From Paralvinella palmiformis (Eukaryota; Annelida; Polychaeta; Terebellida; Alvinellidae): 64,000 nucleotides of DNA. Below are positions 27,414 through 40,316 of this stretch, piece by piece. The notes beneath the pieces are model-generated. The model worked only from the letters and a program-made list of their open reading frames with translations. It made no database searches and was not told where the DNA came from. The position numbers and the translations under genes are program-made. Positions within the stretch are counted from its first letter, which is position 1. Each line of letters starts with the position of its first letter. The stretch spans positions 1,189,001 through 1,253,000 of the forward strand of contig JAODUP010000156.1 of NCBI GenBank assembly GCA_025642065.1. The letters are read 5' to 3'.

Positions 27414-27851
27414 AAAAGATTATTAAATAATAATACAGAAATATATAGAACATGGTTAATAATGAACGCTAGAGCGACGTATTTACAAAAAAATATAAGA
27501 CGGGTGAATGCCTATCAATCGCGGATTTGACCTTTGACCCCACAGGACCAGGCTTGGGGGCGTAACATTATAGGGATCCCGATATTTAGAGCGCTGTATA
27601 AAGTGGAGTAAAATGACTTGTCGGAAATGGCAGTGAAAAGATGAGGACGTGAAATGGCCTAATCACATCCAGAAAGGCGATGATCCAAAAGTTAACATGT
27701 TTGAGTGACAAGGTCGGCTGAGGTACACTCCTGTGGGATTGGAGTTGTCAAAGGAAATCCTACCCCAGTGTGGCAGTAGATTGTGAACCGCGAACGACCA
27801 TCCTGTCAATCAGTACGCCGACGTAAGTATTATAAAATGGCAGAAGCTTAC

Positions 27852-27900
27852 CTCTTTTTTCAGGATACCCCCAGGACAATCCTTCATGAAGTCACGATAC
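27852..27900 (-). CDS. NCS1: NCS-1-like, coding exon 3
   Basis: 49-nt exon with acceptor TTTTTTACAG and donor GTAAGC. It completes Trp31 (TG|G) and encodes residues 32-47, YRDFMKDCPGGILKKE, aligning with YKGFIKDCPSGQL in human NCS-1. The Cys-Pro pair is the hallmark of the degenerate, non-calcium-binding EF1 of the family. It ends in phase 0. Confidence 0.92.
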
Positions 27901-28000
27901 CTGTAAAAAACGATTAGAAACCGTTACGACGACAACAAAATTACAACTCTATTACCTGAGATAAAGGTAGCCAAGAATGTTTTACCGCGTACAATCGGTA

Positions 28001-28060
<60 letters not shown>

Positions 28061-29055
28061 GATCAAACCTGCTCTTAACGCCACCTGTATGGAAGCGCTA
28101 CCTATTATTAAACCCCATCCCGATGCAATTCCCAATCAAACTCACCTGTCTAGAGCCGTCACTTGCCCGATGAAGCCAAACGCCATATTGTAGTGCACTT
28201 TATTTCGGATTTATTTTGTTCATTAAAAAAAATATTTATCGAGCCATATTAACATTGATATGAGCGCTAAGGATACATACAATAGTAATTCAGTGAGTGA
28301 GTGAGTCATTTAATAGGTCAGATCAATCAATCACTCATTCAATCTTTATTTGGTCACTGAGTGAGTGAGTCAGTTGGTCAGTGGGATTACTGAAAAGTCG
28401 GCGTAATAACTAAATTTAGCCCACTCGACGCTAGACGTCACCATAAGCCGAACTTCACCCGCTGGGCAAACACAGACTTATTTCCCATTCTTCTGGAAAA
28501 TTCATCGGAATCCGGTGTTTTCCGGATCCAACAAGGCGATGACGTTATATTTGCCACGAAATGGAAAGACGACTGCAGTTTATGGAAATGAGAAATAATT
28601 TATCTTCATAAACCATTAACCTTTAACTAGGTGTCGGCGAAACGGAGCATTTATTCGCACTCGACGCCATCTTTGATCACGTGGGATTTATGCGACGAAA
28701 GGGGCAGGTGCAATGAGGTCAGTGAGGCAATACTATTTACTGTCCGTAATAACACGCGGCCATTAGCGGAGAGATAACACATAAAACGACACGAAATCAC
28801 GACTATAATATAGACGGCTTGGGGTAGAATCGTACAGGGTTTGTAGGCTTATTGCCGTGATGGTAATAAACGGGCAATGTTACCCAGAGGACGATGAGTT
28901 AGGTTAGGAGCTGACATTGAGGAATTAGATAGAGTGTTGGATCTGATGGCTGAAACCTTGTTAAGTGGATTTGGAGTAGACTAATATATTATGCTGTACG
29001 GTGTGTTTGCTTGCGTGCGTGCGTGCGTGCGTGCATGTGAGTGTGTGTGTGTGTG

Positions 29056-29091
<36 letters not shown>

Positions 29092-29574
29092 TCGCTCTTT
29101 GCCTCACAGACAGACATACAAACATATAGACAGCCAGCCAGCCATACAAACAGAGATAGGCAGGTAGGCAGATAAACAGACAGGCAATCAGACAGACAGA
29201 CAGACATATATATAATAGCAGGTGCTTTTGTCTAGATGCTGGTTTCGTTAGAGATGTCACTCTCTTGAAGCAATAACTAGATACTAATATTGTATTGGAA
29301 ATGAGTTGAGATAAGGCGTTTAACGCCGATATCATGAATCTTGAATAAAACTTCTGGACGATTTATCAGGGTACTGAGACCCGACTTTTCATACTGAGAC
29401 ACGTGATGTCACACCAGTTCCTCCGGTACAGTACCATAGTATGACCTCACCATAAAGATTAAGTACAGTCAGCAACGACCATCGTAAAATGACACCATTG
29501 CCTCAACGTATGAGGTACACGCGCGTACGTGCTTGCATGTGTTTGCTCGGTCTAGTTAAACAGCGATGTTTTCC

Positions 29575-29765
29575 TCCTTCCATTGGGCGCAGTATGGAGA
29601 GTTTGAATCGACAATCCTGGAGGAAGGCTACTGTTAGACTGTTATACGTCCCGAGAGGTGTCGCTTTGACATCTAAACGAGCGAGAGTTCAACGCAGCTT
29701 AACATGGTCATCTGTCTTGCCACAATAAAATAATACCCCCTCTAATGTCGTGAGCCGAGAAAGAT
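29575..29765 (-). mobile_element. Old, diverged SINE B remnant
   Basis: Aligns gappily with the SINE B body in reverse orientation (GCAGTATGGAGAG / GCAGTACGGAAAG, TTATACGTCC / TTTTACGTCC, GTGAGCCGAGAAA near the end). Divergence is high. Confidence 0.45.
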
Positions 29766-29887
29766 TGAGTGAGTGGAGTGGATGAGTGACTGAGTGAATA
29801 CCTTTAGTCTTGGCTGTGGACACACCTAGGAATTATGACCTTGAAGGATTTTGTGCTATAGCGAGGGGATAACCAAGGGGCATTATA

Positions 29888-29924
<37 letters not shown>

Positions 29925-30250
29925 CATTTTCTTGTTTTATTTGTTAATTGCAAGGTTCACATATAAGAATACAATCACAAGAATTCGAATCTTGAGGCTG
30001 AGGTCTCTAACGTAATACACAATTGTCTGTATTAGGGAGGTACTCAGTTCTACGTCGCGATATTAATCGGCAGATAAGACAATATCAGACCATCTTCTAT
30101 CTATCGGGAGTAGGACAGAAGATAGTATTAGTGGCATTAAACTAGCTTAAAGGTCATATGATGTTACCATTAGAGAGATCAGAGTGTAAAGACAATAAAG
30201 CTACTGCCATGACTCATAATACAAAAACAACAACAACACAGACACTCATA

Positions 30251-30326
<76 letters not shown>

Positions 30327-30547
30327 CAGTGGGTGTTCATATAAGTACATATAACCAAGCATCAAAATTGTGCTATAAGGTATTCACTATTCAGAGCATT
30401 CGTCAATGTATTCATGAATATATTCAAAATATGTGTTTGTATTTGAAAACTTACTTTGTTTGCGTATTTATATTCGTATTCTATGAAGTGGTAAGTATTT
30501 CCAGTCTAATATTTTTAAATGCAATTCCACCAGTGATTATATTTTAA

Positions 30548-31275
30548 AATAATGTATTAGTAGTAATAGTAGTAGTAGTAACATTAGTAGTAATTTAACA
30601 ATAGTATTTTAGTAGTAGTAGAAGTAATATTAGTAGTATTTACTAATATTATTTTAGTAGTAGTAATAATAATAGTAGTAGTAGTTAGTTGTAGTAATAG
30701 TAGCAGTAGTAGTATTTTTGAGGTAGTATTTAGTAGTAGTTGTAATATTAGTCGTAGTAATAGTAGTAGTATTTTTGTATTATTGTAGTAGTAATATTTA
30801 AGTATATTATTATTAATATTATTAGTAGCAATCAGACATGGGGTCAATTCCATTTTTCCAATTCCAAACCAAATTGATCAATTCCAATTTCCATTTTTAC
30901 CTACTCTTTTTCACCTAATACCTTTTACCATGAGTAGGTACCCCGAGTATCTACTTGGAATACCTACTCCGAGTAGTTTATATTCCAAGTGGGATTGTCA
31001 CGAAAGAAATATTTCTGAATTAAAAAATTAAGTGGTAAATTAATTTTTGGATTTAATTTCTCTTTGTAGCAACCTTCAATTCTAATTATATCAATTCCAA
31101 GTCCATTTTTTAAAATAAGCAATTCCAATTCCGGAATTGGAATTAATCCCATGTCTGGTAGCAATGGTTGTAGTAGTAGTATTGTTACAGTATTTCAGTA
31201 GTAGTTGTATTTAAATATTATTAATATTGTTAGTAGTAGTAGTAGTAGTAGTAGTACTAGTAGTAGTAGTACACG
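30548..31275. repeat. Degenerate (TAG)n array split by the hAT MITE
   Basis: TAGTAGTAATA-type trinucleotide array on both sides of the element at 30833-31157; both halves are of the same composition, as expected for insertion into a pre-existing array. Confidence 0.9.
30833..31157. mobile_element. hAT-type MITE, 325 bp
   Basis: Terminal inverted repeats CAGACATGGG (perfect 10 bp, continuing imperfectly with AATTCCA) flanked by a perfect 8-bp duplication GTAGCAAT (30825-30832 and 31158-31165). The element is rich in AATTCCAATTCC repeats and has no coding capacity. It is inserted in a degenerate (TAG)n array in NCS-1 intron 2. The 10-bp end is the same as the left end of the hAT element at 55981. 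Confidence 0.9.
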
Positions 31276-32419
31276 GTGTTGATGATGTTGTTACAGTGGC
31301 AGAAGTAAAAATTAGAATTAAGAAAATATATTTCTTATATTCTGCAGTCAGAGTCAATATAATTATTATTATAAATAGGATAAGAGTTAATCTTACGCCA
31401 GATGTATTATTCTAGCCAACAACTGCTGGCCCATAACACTGTATGTTATCGGTGAATAGGATGGCCAAATCTAATCGTAAAAATAAAATAATAAAAAAAA
31501 CACTATGAGCTTTAAAATACTATTGCGAGTCACGAGCATTGCGACATTGCTAGTCAAGCCAGGTTAAACAGACCCGATACGAACCACTTTACGTCACTAA
31601 TCCGTCATTACCGAAACCCCGGGGAATTCCATTAGCCGGGAAATAGCAAAGTTCAAGTGGGAAACGTTCAAGTGTCCAGTCGAAGGCATTACTCAGGTTG
31701 ATAATGATATACTGTTTGATACGACATTCATTCCAGACACGGCTACAGCCGGACTCTGATTAGATGAGGATTAAGCACTTAGCCAGTTTTTCCCCCATTT
31801 TCGGGATGTTATCTTCAATAACACGTCCATTTTTCACCTCGCTAATGGCCACATTTCATTGGCTGTAGACAGTCGGGAATCATTTGCCATAACTGTACAT
31901 TTGCATTAAAACCTATCTGGATTGCTATCTCTCTATCTATAATACCAAATACTAATACTACTACTACTAATAACAAGAATATCGGCTGAACAAATAGTAA
32001 TTTTTTAGAAGCAATTCAAAGCCACCGTACAGCAAATCTTCCAACTACGAAATGGTCAAAAATTTATATATAATTTTCCTTAAATGACTTATCTCTACCT
32101 TTCTTTGATAATCTGTTCTACAAACTGAGGGATGTTACTTTAACTAGAACACGGGTACATGAGTTGAGTCGGGAATGAGGCAGTCATAACATAATAATAT
32201 CGGAGAGATAGAGAGAGATAATTTATTTCCAACTTCCAAGCATATGAAAATACAAAGTGTACACCCAACTAAATATAATAATGGAAACTGGGTATGAATT
32301 AGGTATGTATCATTTGACAGACTGAACTAATAAAAACATAAATTTGGATGCTAGATAATCTGAGATACCGTGATGACTTTATGATGAACGAGAGATCATA
32401 GAGATGCAGCGGTAGATGA

Positions 32420-32476
<57 letters not shown>

Positions 32477-33493
32477 GATTCACCCAATTTGTCTATACCC
32501 TTCTTTGGCTATAAACAATAAATCATCCATAGTAAAACATACCCCTTTAAAGCACACACACGAAGTGGATCCAGAAGTTTAGTTGTTTATCCTCGAATCT
32601 GGTCACGCTGAGCCACATGGCCAAGAGCTGAGCCCCGTAGAGAACCCCCCAAAATCCGAAACGAGCACCTGGAGATTTGCAGCGCAACGCTCTAACTAAA
32701 GCACCATCGGCACGATCTAAACCGGATCCACGAAGAAATACTTTACGTCACTAAGTGTGTTAGGTTTAACGACATTTCGGCACAAAACTGTCAACAAGTG
32801 TTATTTCCCTTTATTCGTCTATAAAGACATTTATTAACAACAAAAAACAGTAACAACAACAACAACAGCAACAACAACAACAGCAACAACAACAACAATA
32901 ATAATACTTAAATACAAATGATGGAAGAAATCAATAAAAACTACCCCAATTTTCTGTTATTGTTCATATCCATCAGCCAATCTATAACAGAACGTAAACA
33001 CGACACGTGACTACTTTACGTCAACATCGGGATGAATCCTGGTCCTTCACAGTCACAATGGCTAATCGATGGAGTCTGATTGCTGAACGATGCTTCTCGA
33101 CGACTAAATAAATATATCGGACGGAAAAAACCTGGCAGCCAGAATACAGGAATGTCAACAAATGACATCGAGCTAAAATATGTCGGCGTCTGGCGACAGT
33201 TTGTGGCTTATATTGGCTTCTTCCTTTAATAATGGATGTCATGTCTGGGTTTTGTTTTGTTTTTCTTGATCGTGTTTCTTTTATGTTCTCTGTTAATGTA
33301 AACGATTGATTGAGAGATAGAGTGAGTGGCTAAGTGAATAAATGCTTTGTTTATCCTCGATGCTGGTCATAACCCGGAGATACGGTCGAGGGGCTGATCG
33401 GTCGGGAAATTTGAGTTTCAACGGGAAGCATTTTATTGAAGGTTGAAACACCCGACAGTCACAAGCGACGCTGAGTGGTCTGCAAATCAGTGC

Positions 33494-33625
33494 AATGATG
33501 ATGATGATGATGATGGTGATTGGTGATTTACGCCCGCCTTTGTGCACCTGGTAAGCTAAATGGGCCGAGCGATCTCCAAAGGTAATGAAGCGAAGCAAAA
33601 GATGAAACATCCTTCAGATATGCTG
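33494..33625 (-). mobile_element. SINE A, 3' half with (GAT)n tail
   Basis: Reverse orientation: (GAT)n, then GCCTTTGTGCACCTGGTAAG, CTAAATGGGCCGAGCGATCT, AGGTAATGAAGCGAAGC and GATGAAACATCCTTCAGATA. Head missing. Confidence 0.85.
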
Positions 33626-34554
33626 GAAATTAGTGCAATGCCAACTGAAACTAACGTTATGATGAGTTAACGAGATTATCTGATCACATCGGTTCTTTAC
33701 CGTATCTGATGTCTGACAATAAATAATCGACTTCCTGGTTTGTTTATAAACAGATATTGGGATAGTACTTCAAAAATGATTCCCATCCGAATACTTTCCG
33801 GCTCCACGAATACGGGAATAGCCAAAATATTCGCACATTAATACATTTTGAAAGTATTCATGAACACATTAATGAATAGAGTTCTGTGGCAATCTGTGCT
33901 ACCAGCTAAACCGTGGAGATATTCAATGAATATTTAAGACAACTATTAATAAGTGATTATTGTTATTTTCATTACATACATGCTTCACAGGTATAAAGCC
34001 TTCTAATAATGGACGAAATACTAGTTATTTTACGTGAATTATGTACCTCAAATGAGGGAGACACATATTGTTTACAATTAACTGCTTCACCATGGGAACT
34101 AATTCAAACAAATTCGGCAATTGAGCATTTAATTCAACGTAGCTGGTATTTACATATACAATGCTTTAGAGAAAGTTGTATATGGCTCCATATAGGTAAT
34201 CTTTAATTATTGAATGGCATTAAGAAACCCATCACAAACCGAAACAATGTTGACATATTTCGACAAGGAAACATCATTCCATTGTTTGTGTAACTCTAAC
34301 TGTATTTTTTTGTCGCTCCATAATAATAGACTTTTGAACGTACACCTATTGTGCCAGTGACACATTCTGGCCTGGATCACATTTCAACTCATAAAACTCG
34401 CCAGCATGATTGATGGTAATGTTGAAATGAAAACAACAGAACGAAAAAAAGTATATTTCACAAGGCGAATAAAGAGTGTTTAGTAGTATTTCACGGCAAA
34501 AAAACAATTTTGTGGTATATTGTTTCGTCGCAAATACGCTTTGTTTGGTAACAC

Positions 34555-36900
34555 CAGAGAGCTTAAATATAGAGAGACGTTACTCTTGCCGCGCCATGTT
34601 GAATTCTGAACCAGTGGCGCCTCCAGCGACCGGAGGTATTTATCAGATAAACAAAAGCTCCCTGGTTGTCCACATGTGATCGTATACATGTGTGCGATGG
34701 TTGAAATGAATTGCCAATACTAGTACTTTATGTTACATGATCACATACTCTTTTATTAATAAACACTTTAATTGTGCACACATGATATTGAAGGAAACGA
34801 AGCTCTGAAACTGTAAATAAATAATTAAGTGATTTCACAGCCCAGTCACTTAATTAATTCATAGCCTACAATTTGCGATCATTTGACAGCTGATCAGAAA
34901 ATAATTGAACGTGGTTTAGGTTATTTCACAGCTTTGTGTGTGGAAGGCGTAGTTTTTTAAATGAAAACAGTTAGGTATATATGAGGTAAATCCATACAAA
35001 CATACTTTCATCATGTCAGTTTATCATAGTTCATAAATTTTTATTTATTTGGATATAGACATATAATGATATATACAGCTATTATGATGCAACCGTAACA
35101 CAATTCACCATATCTTCATCATGTCCGTTTGTCATATATTAACTAAAAACAAATAAAGTTCATTTAAAGTCTACACCTCAATAATACAGACCATGCAATA
35201 TAGGCCTGCCCAGCTGAGAACAAAGAATATACATCGAATATTAACAATGTTTATGTTTGCGTTAACATGTTAGAGATAGAGAAATTAGTACTTTCATACA
35301 ATAAGCGGCATCAAATCTCTTGTCTATAGTTACAATTAGTCATTTGTTATCAAATGGACAGAATAACCCAAATTGTTTCCAGCTCTAAACAACCACTACT
35401 ACAAAAATATGACATTTAGTCCAGATCAGTGAACTGTTTAAAGTTAGACAGAATATACCCAGAGATGTAATAGACACATGCGTTGACTACTGTAACAGAT
35501 AACACCAGTAAATCTGTAACCAAAAGATTGGCCTGTTTACATGGTATCTCATCATCATAGAACTTCAAGGACTGAAACAGAACAATACCTTGTAAAATAA
35601 TGACTTGAACCAAGTGCATACACAATGTGTAAACACATGTTTTCCTTTTTTCAAGTTGGTTAAAGAATTTGATTTGATATGCATTTAAGTTATGAAGAGA
35701 AGTATACCAATTAAAGGACATGAGCTGAACATTCAAGTACTAATTCAGGTGCTGGTAATCCTTTTTTGTATTAAGATATGAAATGGGCTGACAAAATTCA
35801 TGGGTTTGGTGCCTTGTTTCTTATTTAACTAATTTTATAATACCAATTTTTACCATTAATATTTATAAATATTAATTACCATCACAGCTGGCCCTGTCTC
35901 CTGTATAGGTCTCCTATCTGTTAATACCTTCCTTTTTGATTTCAGTGGATGCATGAGGTGGATTTGGTGCATAAAAATAGTTGGAATAGCATTCTAGATA
36001 AGTTTATCTCTTATCTGGTTCATGAATTCCGTTTCAATGAAATGCATATCATACATTCTACAATTAGTATTCAAGTAATTTAAATCTTTCCTCATCATAT
36101 ATCTGAACGACAACAATTAATAACCCATCTTTTATTTCTGTCAATAGAAAAAATAACAAAATGAATGTTTCTACCACTACTTGAGGTATTTAATAATTAA
36201 TTTCATAACATTTAAATTACAAATAGAAGTCCATATATATCAATAAGTACCAATTGTTTACGTTTAAAAATAAATATGGATGCAGGTGAACATGTAAATA
36301 TTCAGCTACTTATAATTATTGTAATTAGGGAAAAAGTATCTGATTATAGTAATGTAATTTTAGAAATCCAATTATATTATTAACAATAATAAAGTAAAAT
36401 ATACCTCCCGCCCATAACATCTTTAATGGCTCCAGTACATGTAACTGTAAGCTTATGTATGTCTTACATACCCATTTTGTGATTAATAGGTTGATATTGT
36501 TCAATAAAGTTTAATCAGATTTTGTTTGAAACAAATATAGATCTAGATAGATCCTGCTTGGGCCTACTGCTTGGGTCATGTCAAGTAGGGGCTTGTCTAC
36601 TTGAAATTGTTATGCTTATTTTTTAAATATCCTTTATTAAGTTTATTTAAAAAAAGCCAGATCATATCAGATTTTTACACTAGCTTTCATTTCCTTTGGG
36701 GAATGTCTTTATTTGTGCATACTTTTTCTGTTACTGCAGCCGAAAGCGGTGCAGAATGAACCAGTGCCATTAGGCGCCATGCTAACGAAGGGACCTGTCC
36801 GTGACAATCTACCTCCGGTCGCTAGGGCCCTGGCGCTCCATTAATTCAAAATGGCGTCCCATGTTAAAACACGAAGTAACACGTCTTGTTATAAATAGTA
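34555..36900. mobile_element. Candidate 2.35-kb transposon with imperfect inverted ends and 11-bp direct repeat
   Basis: Left end (to about 34638) and right end (from about 36809) are imperfect inverted repeats: GCGCCATGTTGAATT...AGCGACCGGAGGTA on the left matches the reverse complement ACGCCATTTTGAATT...AGCGACCGGAGGTA on the right. Immediately outside lie identical 11-bp direct repeats TTTGGTAACAC (34544-34554 and 36901-36911). Long inverted ends with 9-11-bp duplications fit Mutator-like elements. Terminal bases are poorly matched, and the only ORF is the membrane-like one at 35416, so this is a proposal. Confidence 0.45.
35416..35736 (-). CDS. Hypothetical small membrane-protein ORF inside an inverted-repeat-bounded segment
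   Basis: 106-codon ORF, not recognised. Residues about 40-57 (CMHLVQVIILQGIVLFQS) and 71-96 (LLVTDLLVLSVTVVNACVYY...) look like two membrane-spanning segments; the tail is ISGYILSNFKQFTDLD. The surrounding 2 kb is free of microsatellites, unlike the rest of the intron. It sits in NCS-1 intron 2 on the same strand, within the segment 34555-36900. It could be a transposon passenger, one exon of an unseen gene, or chance. Confidence 0.25.
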   Translation of the reverse strand: MNVQLMSFNWYTSLHNLNAYQIKFFNQLEKRKTCVYTLCMHLVQVIILQGIVLFQSLKFYDDEIPCKQANLLVTDLLVLSVTVVNACVYYISGYILSNFKQFTDLD

Positions 36901-37436
36901 TTTGGTAACACTAAGTACAGCATGTCAACAGTAGATGGAATCGAGGCTGTTGGCAATAATCCAGTTGGACGTTCAGTTCGGTAATTGTTCAATTTGTTTT
37001 GTTGGTGCAGTTATCAGATCGTGGATAAGTGTAAGCTATAAAGTGTTCTGGATCAGCCATCAGCGCGATCCATATCATGGGACGTTTCTGTCCTATAATA
37101 TCGCAGATTCATCATCGAGTGCTATCTGGGGGCGTTGCGTCAGCTATTCCGGATTATGACAACAGCTCGAGCGATACGAGATCCGAATGCCGATGGAAGG
37201 AATTTAATTTCAAAGCCGACGCTTCCGGCACGTAAAGTGACGTCACCGCGGCAGGCCCATCAACACTCTATCCGTGTGTTATTTATAGAATCAATGGCCG
37301 AACTACTTCCTGCCTGCTGAGTCATCATTTAAAAAGCGGGGACGAAACAGAAATAGGTCGATTTGCGACGGACGCTGCTTACAATAACAATGTATGCAAT
37401 AAAGACTGATAAATGATCAATAGTGATGTTACTTGC

Positions 37437-37528
37437 GTGCCAATGACATTGACAGATAGGTGCCAATGACATTGACAGATAGGTGCCAATGACATTGACA
37501 GATACGTGCCAATGACATTGACTGATAC
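37437..37528. repeat. 23-bp tandem repeat, about four copies
   Basis: Unit GTGCCAATGACATTGACAGA + TAG. Confidence 0.93.
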
Positions 37529-37651
37529 GTTTTTATTTCATTTCATTTGTTTTGGATATGAATCTTCATCGCCGAAGCGCTGAATTAAGTAACGGAGAAA
37601 CTCTTCCAGGTGTATATGAAAAATGCGCTTCATTTCTTCCGGGAAAGCCTT

Positions 37652-37850
37652 GGGGCGCCTCCGTGGTCTAGTGGGTAGCGCTTTGGACCACATATCACTA
37701 CCACCTGCGTTCGAATCTCGGCGTGAGCATATCTGAAGGATGTTTCATCTTTGGCTTCGCTTCATTACCTTTGAAGGTCGCTCGGCCCATTTAGCCTACC
37801 ATGTGCACAATAGTGGCCGTACACCATCAATCATCGTCATCTTCTTCAGG
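37652..37850 (+). mobile_element. SINE A, full length
   Basis: Complete: head GGCGCCTCCGTGGTCTAGTG with GCGTTCGAATCTCGGCG, the GATGTTTCATCTTTGGCTTC block, CGGCCCATTTAGCCTACCAT and tail CCATCAATCATCGTCATC. Flanks CTTCCGGGAAAG and CTTCAGGGAGAG look like a decayed target-site duplication. Confidence 0.88.
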
Positions 37851-37936
37851 GAGAGGCCGCTGTTTAGGATGCAGCCTTTCTCTCTGGGACAATGGCTTTT
37901 AGCTAAATTCAAGCAGCATTTCTCATTAGCAGCCAT

Positions 37937-38108
37937 TCGTCGTGACTGCGTGGCGGAACTGGTAACGCGGTTCGGTACAGACATCTGGGACTGGGCTTCA
38001 AATCAGGATAGTAAGGCGTTACAACTTTCTTTCCATCTCATTTCCTTCAGGTATTGTTCGTTCCATTTAGCCCACCATGTACTGAACAATGGACGCAAAC
38101 AACGACTT
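37937..38108 (+). mobile_element. SINE A, diverged copy
   Basis: GCGGAACTGGTAACGCGGTT, GGGCTTCAAATCAGG, then TTCCATCTCATTTCCTTCAG and TCCATTTAGCCCACCATGTA; an older copy 90 bp after the full-length one. Confidence 0.6.
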
Positions 38109-38864
38109 TCAGCATTAATTTAGCACCTTTTGGCGAGGAATTTGCGCGACCCGTGTGTATAAATTAGCATAATTTGGTGTCTCAGACAGCTGATTGGTGG
38201 ATGAACGGCCATGGCCCCATAAACCACAAAACGGTTATTTCTCGGTAACTTAAACGACAGTGAGACGTAGTTCGGTTTGAAGTGAAAGAACAACACGAGA
38301 TGTTCTACAAACTGAATGAAGCAAGTTATAATCTGCCAAAGAAGAAACTGGTACTCCATCTCCCTTAAAAAGCCAAAAGCTACCTTGCTGGTGACAGTTA
38401 CGAAGCTGTCTTTGTTTTAATATTAAAATAGGTCAAAGGCACACGAATAATGACCATCCTTAACTGCGACAAAGACACAGGGAAGTATTCAGCGTTTATT
38501 GCTTTGGCTTGTGTATGGGTCTTACAATATTTAGATGTATTTGTAAGTTGATGGTGACGATTGATGGTGATATTATAAGAAGAGTTACTATTTCCTCCTT
38601 CGGCAGTGAAGTACAGTTATTTCTATAATTTCTATGTAATGTCTATGGATGTGATTTATGGTCAAAGTAGAAATAACATTAATATAAGTGTGTTTTAGAG
38701 GTCTTTAATACAGAATTGAGTACCACCCTGTAACAAATTTAATTACTAATATTGATTCATTTGGATTGATGATCTGTAAAAGTGTCTGATTTTAAAACGA
38801 GTTTAACAACTTTTAGAAATTAACTTCTATAGTATATTGTGCGCAGCTTGTTTCATTATAATAT

Positions 38865-39018
38865 CAACACGCACACACACGCACACACGCACACGCACAC
38901 ACACACGCGCGCACACACACATTCTCTCACATACATACACGTACGCACCAACTACACATACACATTCTTTCTCATATAAACATACACATAAAGACACAAA
39001 CATTATTAATTCCATATG

Positions 39019-39065
<47 letters not shown>

Positions 39066-39120
39066 AACACAAAACCATAAATGAGCAAATTCAATAACAC
39101 ACACACACACACACGTGTAC
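38865..39120. repeat. (CA)n/(CACG)n-rich tract
   Basis: Interrupted CA repeats with CG variants and a short (TA)n at about 39048-39064. Confidence 0.9.
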
Positions 39121-39587
39121 ACACACAATGACGTCAGTACAACGCTCTATCATTGGTCAGTATCTCGGTCTCCATCTTACACCAGAACACTTGGGATTTA
39201 AAGCAGCTTCATGAACACATTGTTAGACGTCACAAAGAGCTGACTGTGAACAGGGGCAGGACGGGCCGGGGGTGGGTGGGGTGGGCACAAAATCAATAAC
39301 ACACACACACACACACACACATTGACCAGACAGGGAGACCTTCGAAGTGTGTGTGTGTTAGTACACGTGTGTACATAATGTGAGCATATACGAAGACAGT
39401 ATGGGTACCTAATTGACACGAGTAGAGATGTGTACACAATATGTATTTATATGTACAGGGAGATATTGGTGATAGTATATGTACATATATGTGATACTAA
39501 ACATACTATCTATCGTGATCTTAATCATAGTCTCAATCAATGTTATATTCATCGCCTTTTAAGACTGGTTTGTCAGGTGTTTGCGAA

Positions 39588-39647
39588 CAAACAAACAAAC
39601 AAACAAACAAACAAACAAACAAACAAACAAACAAACAAACAAACAAA
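39588..39647. repeat. (AAAC)15
   Basis: Pure tetranucleotide array of about 60 bp. Confidence 0.97.
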
Positions 39648-39831
39648 TCGTTTTTATTTATATAGATCGATATATGGCCATATATAAACAGGGATGGATA
39701 TACTTGATATTGATCTTGTGGATGTGATGATATTTAGCTGATGTGATGGTATTCTACGGATGTGATGGTATTTTGCGGATGTGATGGCATTGGCTACATT
39801 TATGTTGATTTTGCTTGAGAAGTCAAATTTT

Positions 39832-39945
39832 GGGGCTGGCTATGTCTGAAGGGTGTTTCATCTTTCACTTCACCTAATTATCTTCAGGGCTCCTTCAGTT
39901 TATTTGGCTCAGTGTACGCGCAACAGTAGCCATAAAACAACAACA
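39832..39945 (+). mobile_element. SINE A, diverged, headless
   Basis: CTATGTCTGAAGGGTGTTTC, ATCTTTCACTTCACCTAATT and AGTAGCCATAAAACAACAAC match the SINE A body with substitutions. Confidence 0.6.
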
Positions 39946-40096
39946 GTTTAACATTTTGCTTCTGAAACATCTACACATGTCGTTTATTGAGAAACTAGCA
40001 CAAAGATTATATTTGCGTGTTTTAGGCATTTTTGACAGTAAACGATTCCCCGGTATTTAGTGTGGGTTATATTTCACTTGTCTGAATTGTCGGTAG

Positions 40097-40100
<4 letters not shown>

Positions 40101-40167
<67 letters not shown>

Positions 40168-40230
40168 CACGCACGCATAATATATATATATATATATATA
40201 CACGCACACACATACACATACACACCCACA

Positions 40231-40272
<42 letters not shown>
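40101..40272. repeat. (CA)n and two (TA)n tracts downstream of the NCS-1 microexon
   Basis: CA to about 40164, TA at about 40180-40200 and 40233-40270. On the transcript strand these are (UA)n and (UG)n about 45-215 nt after the microexon donor. Confidence 0.95.
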
Positions 40273-40274
<2 letters not shown>

Positions 40275-40316
40275 GCATACAGGAAATTATTATAGAAGTT
40301 AAGATGTATTACTTAC

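Larger units (their letters stand above)
20890..27851 (-). other. NCS-1 intron 3 (6962 nt)
   Basis: Hosts gene B with its candidate promoter, the 16-bp minisatellite, SINE A, SINE C, another tRNA-like head and the SGNH-like fragment on the opposite strand. Confidence 0.85.
27901..40316 (-). other. NCS-1 intron 2 (12416 nt)
   Basis: Contains the (TAG)n array with hAT MITE, the 2.35-kb inverted-repeat segment, several SINE A copies and simple repeats. The stretch 31.3-33.3 kb has no supported feature besides a (CT)n/(TA)n at about 32420-32475 and a (CAA)n at 32850-32900. Confidence 0.85.

Noticed and set aside
37652..37720. Functional tRNA gene
   Set aside because: A- and B-box motifs are part of SINE heads that recur many times with an attached non-tRNA body; no intact cloverleaf was found here or at the other heads.
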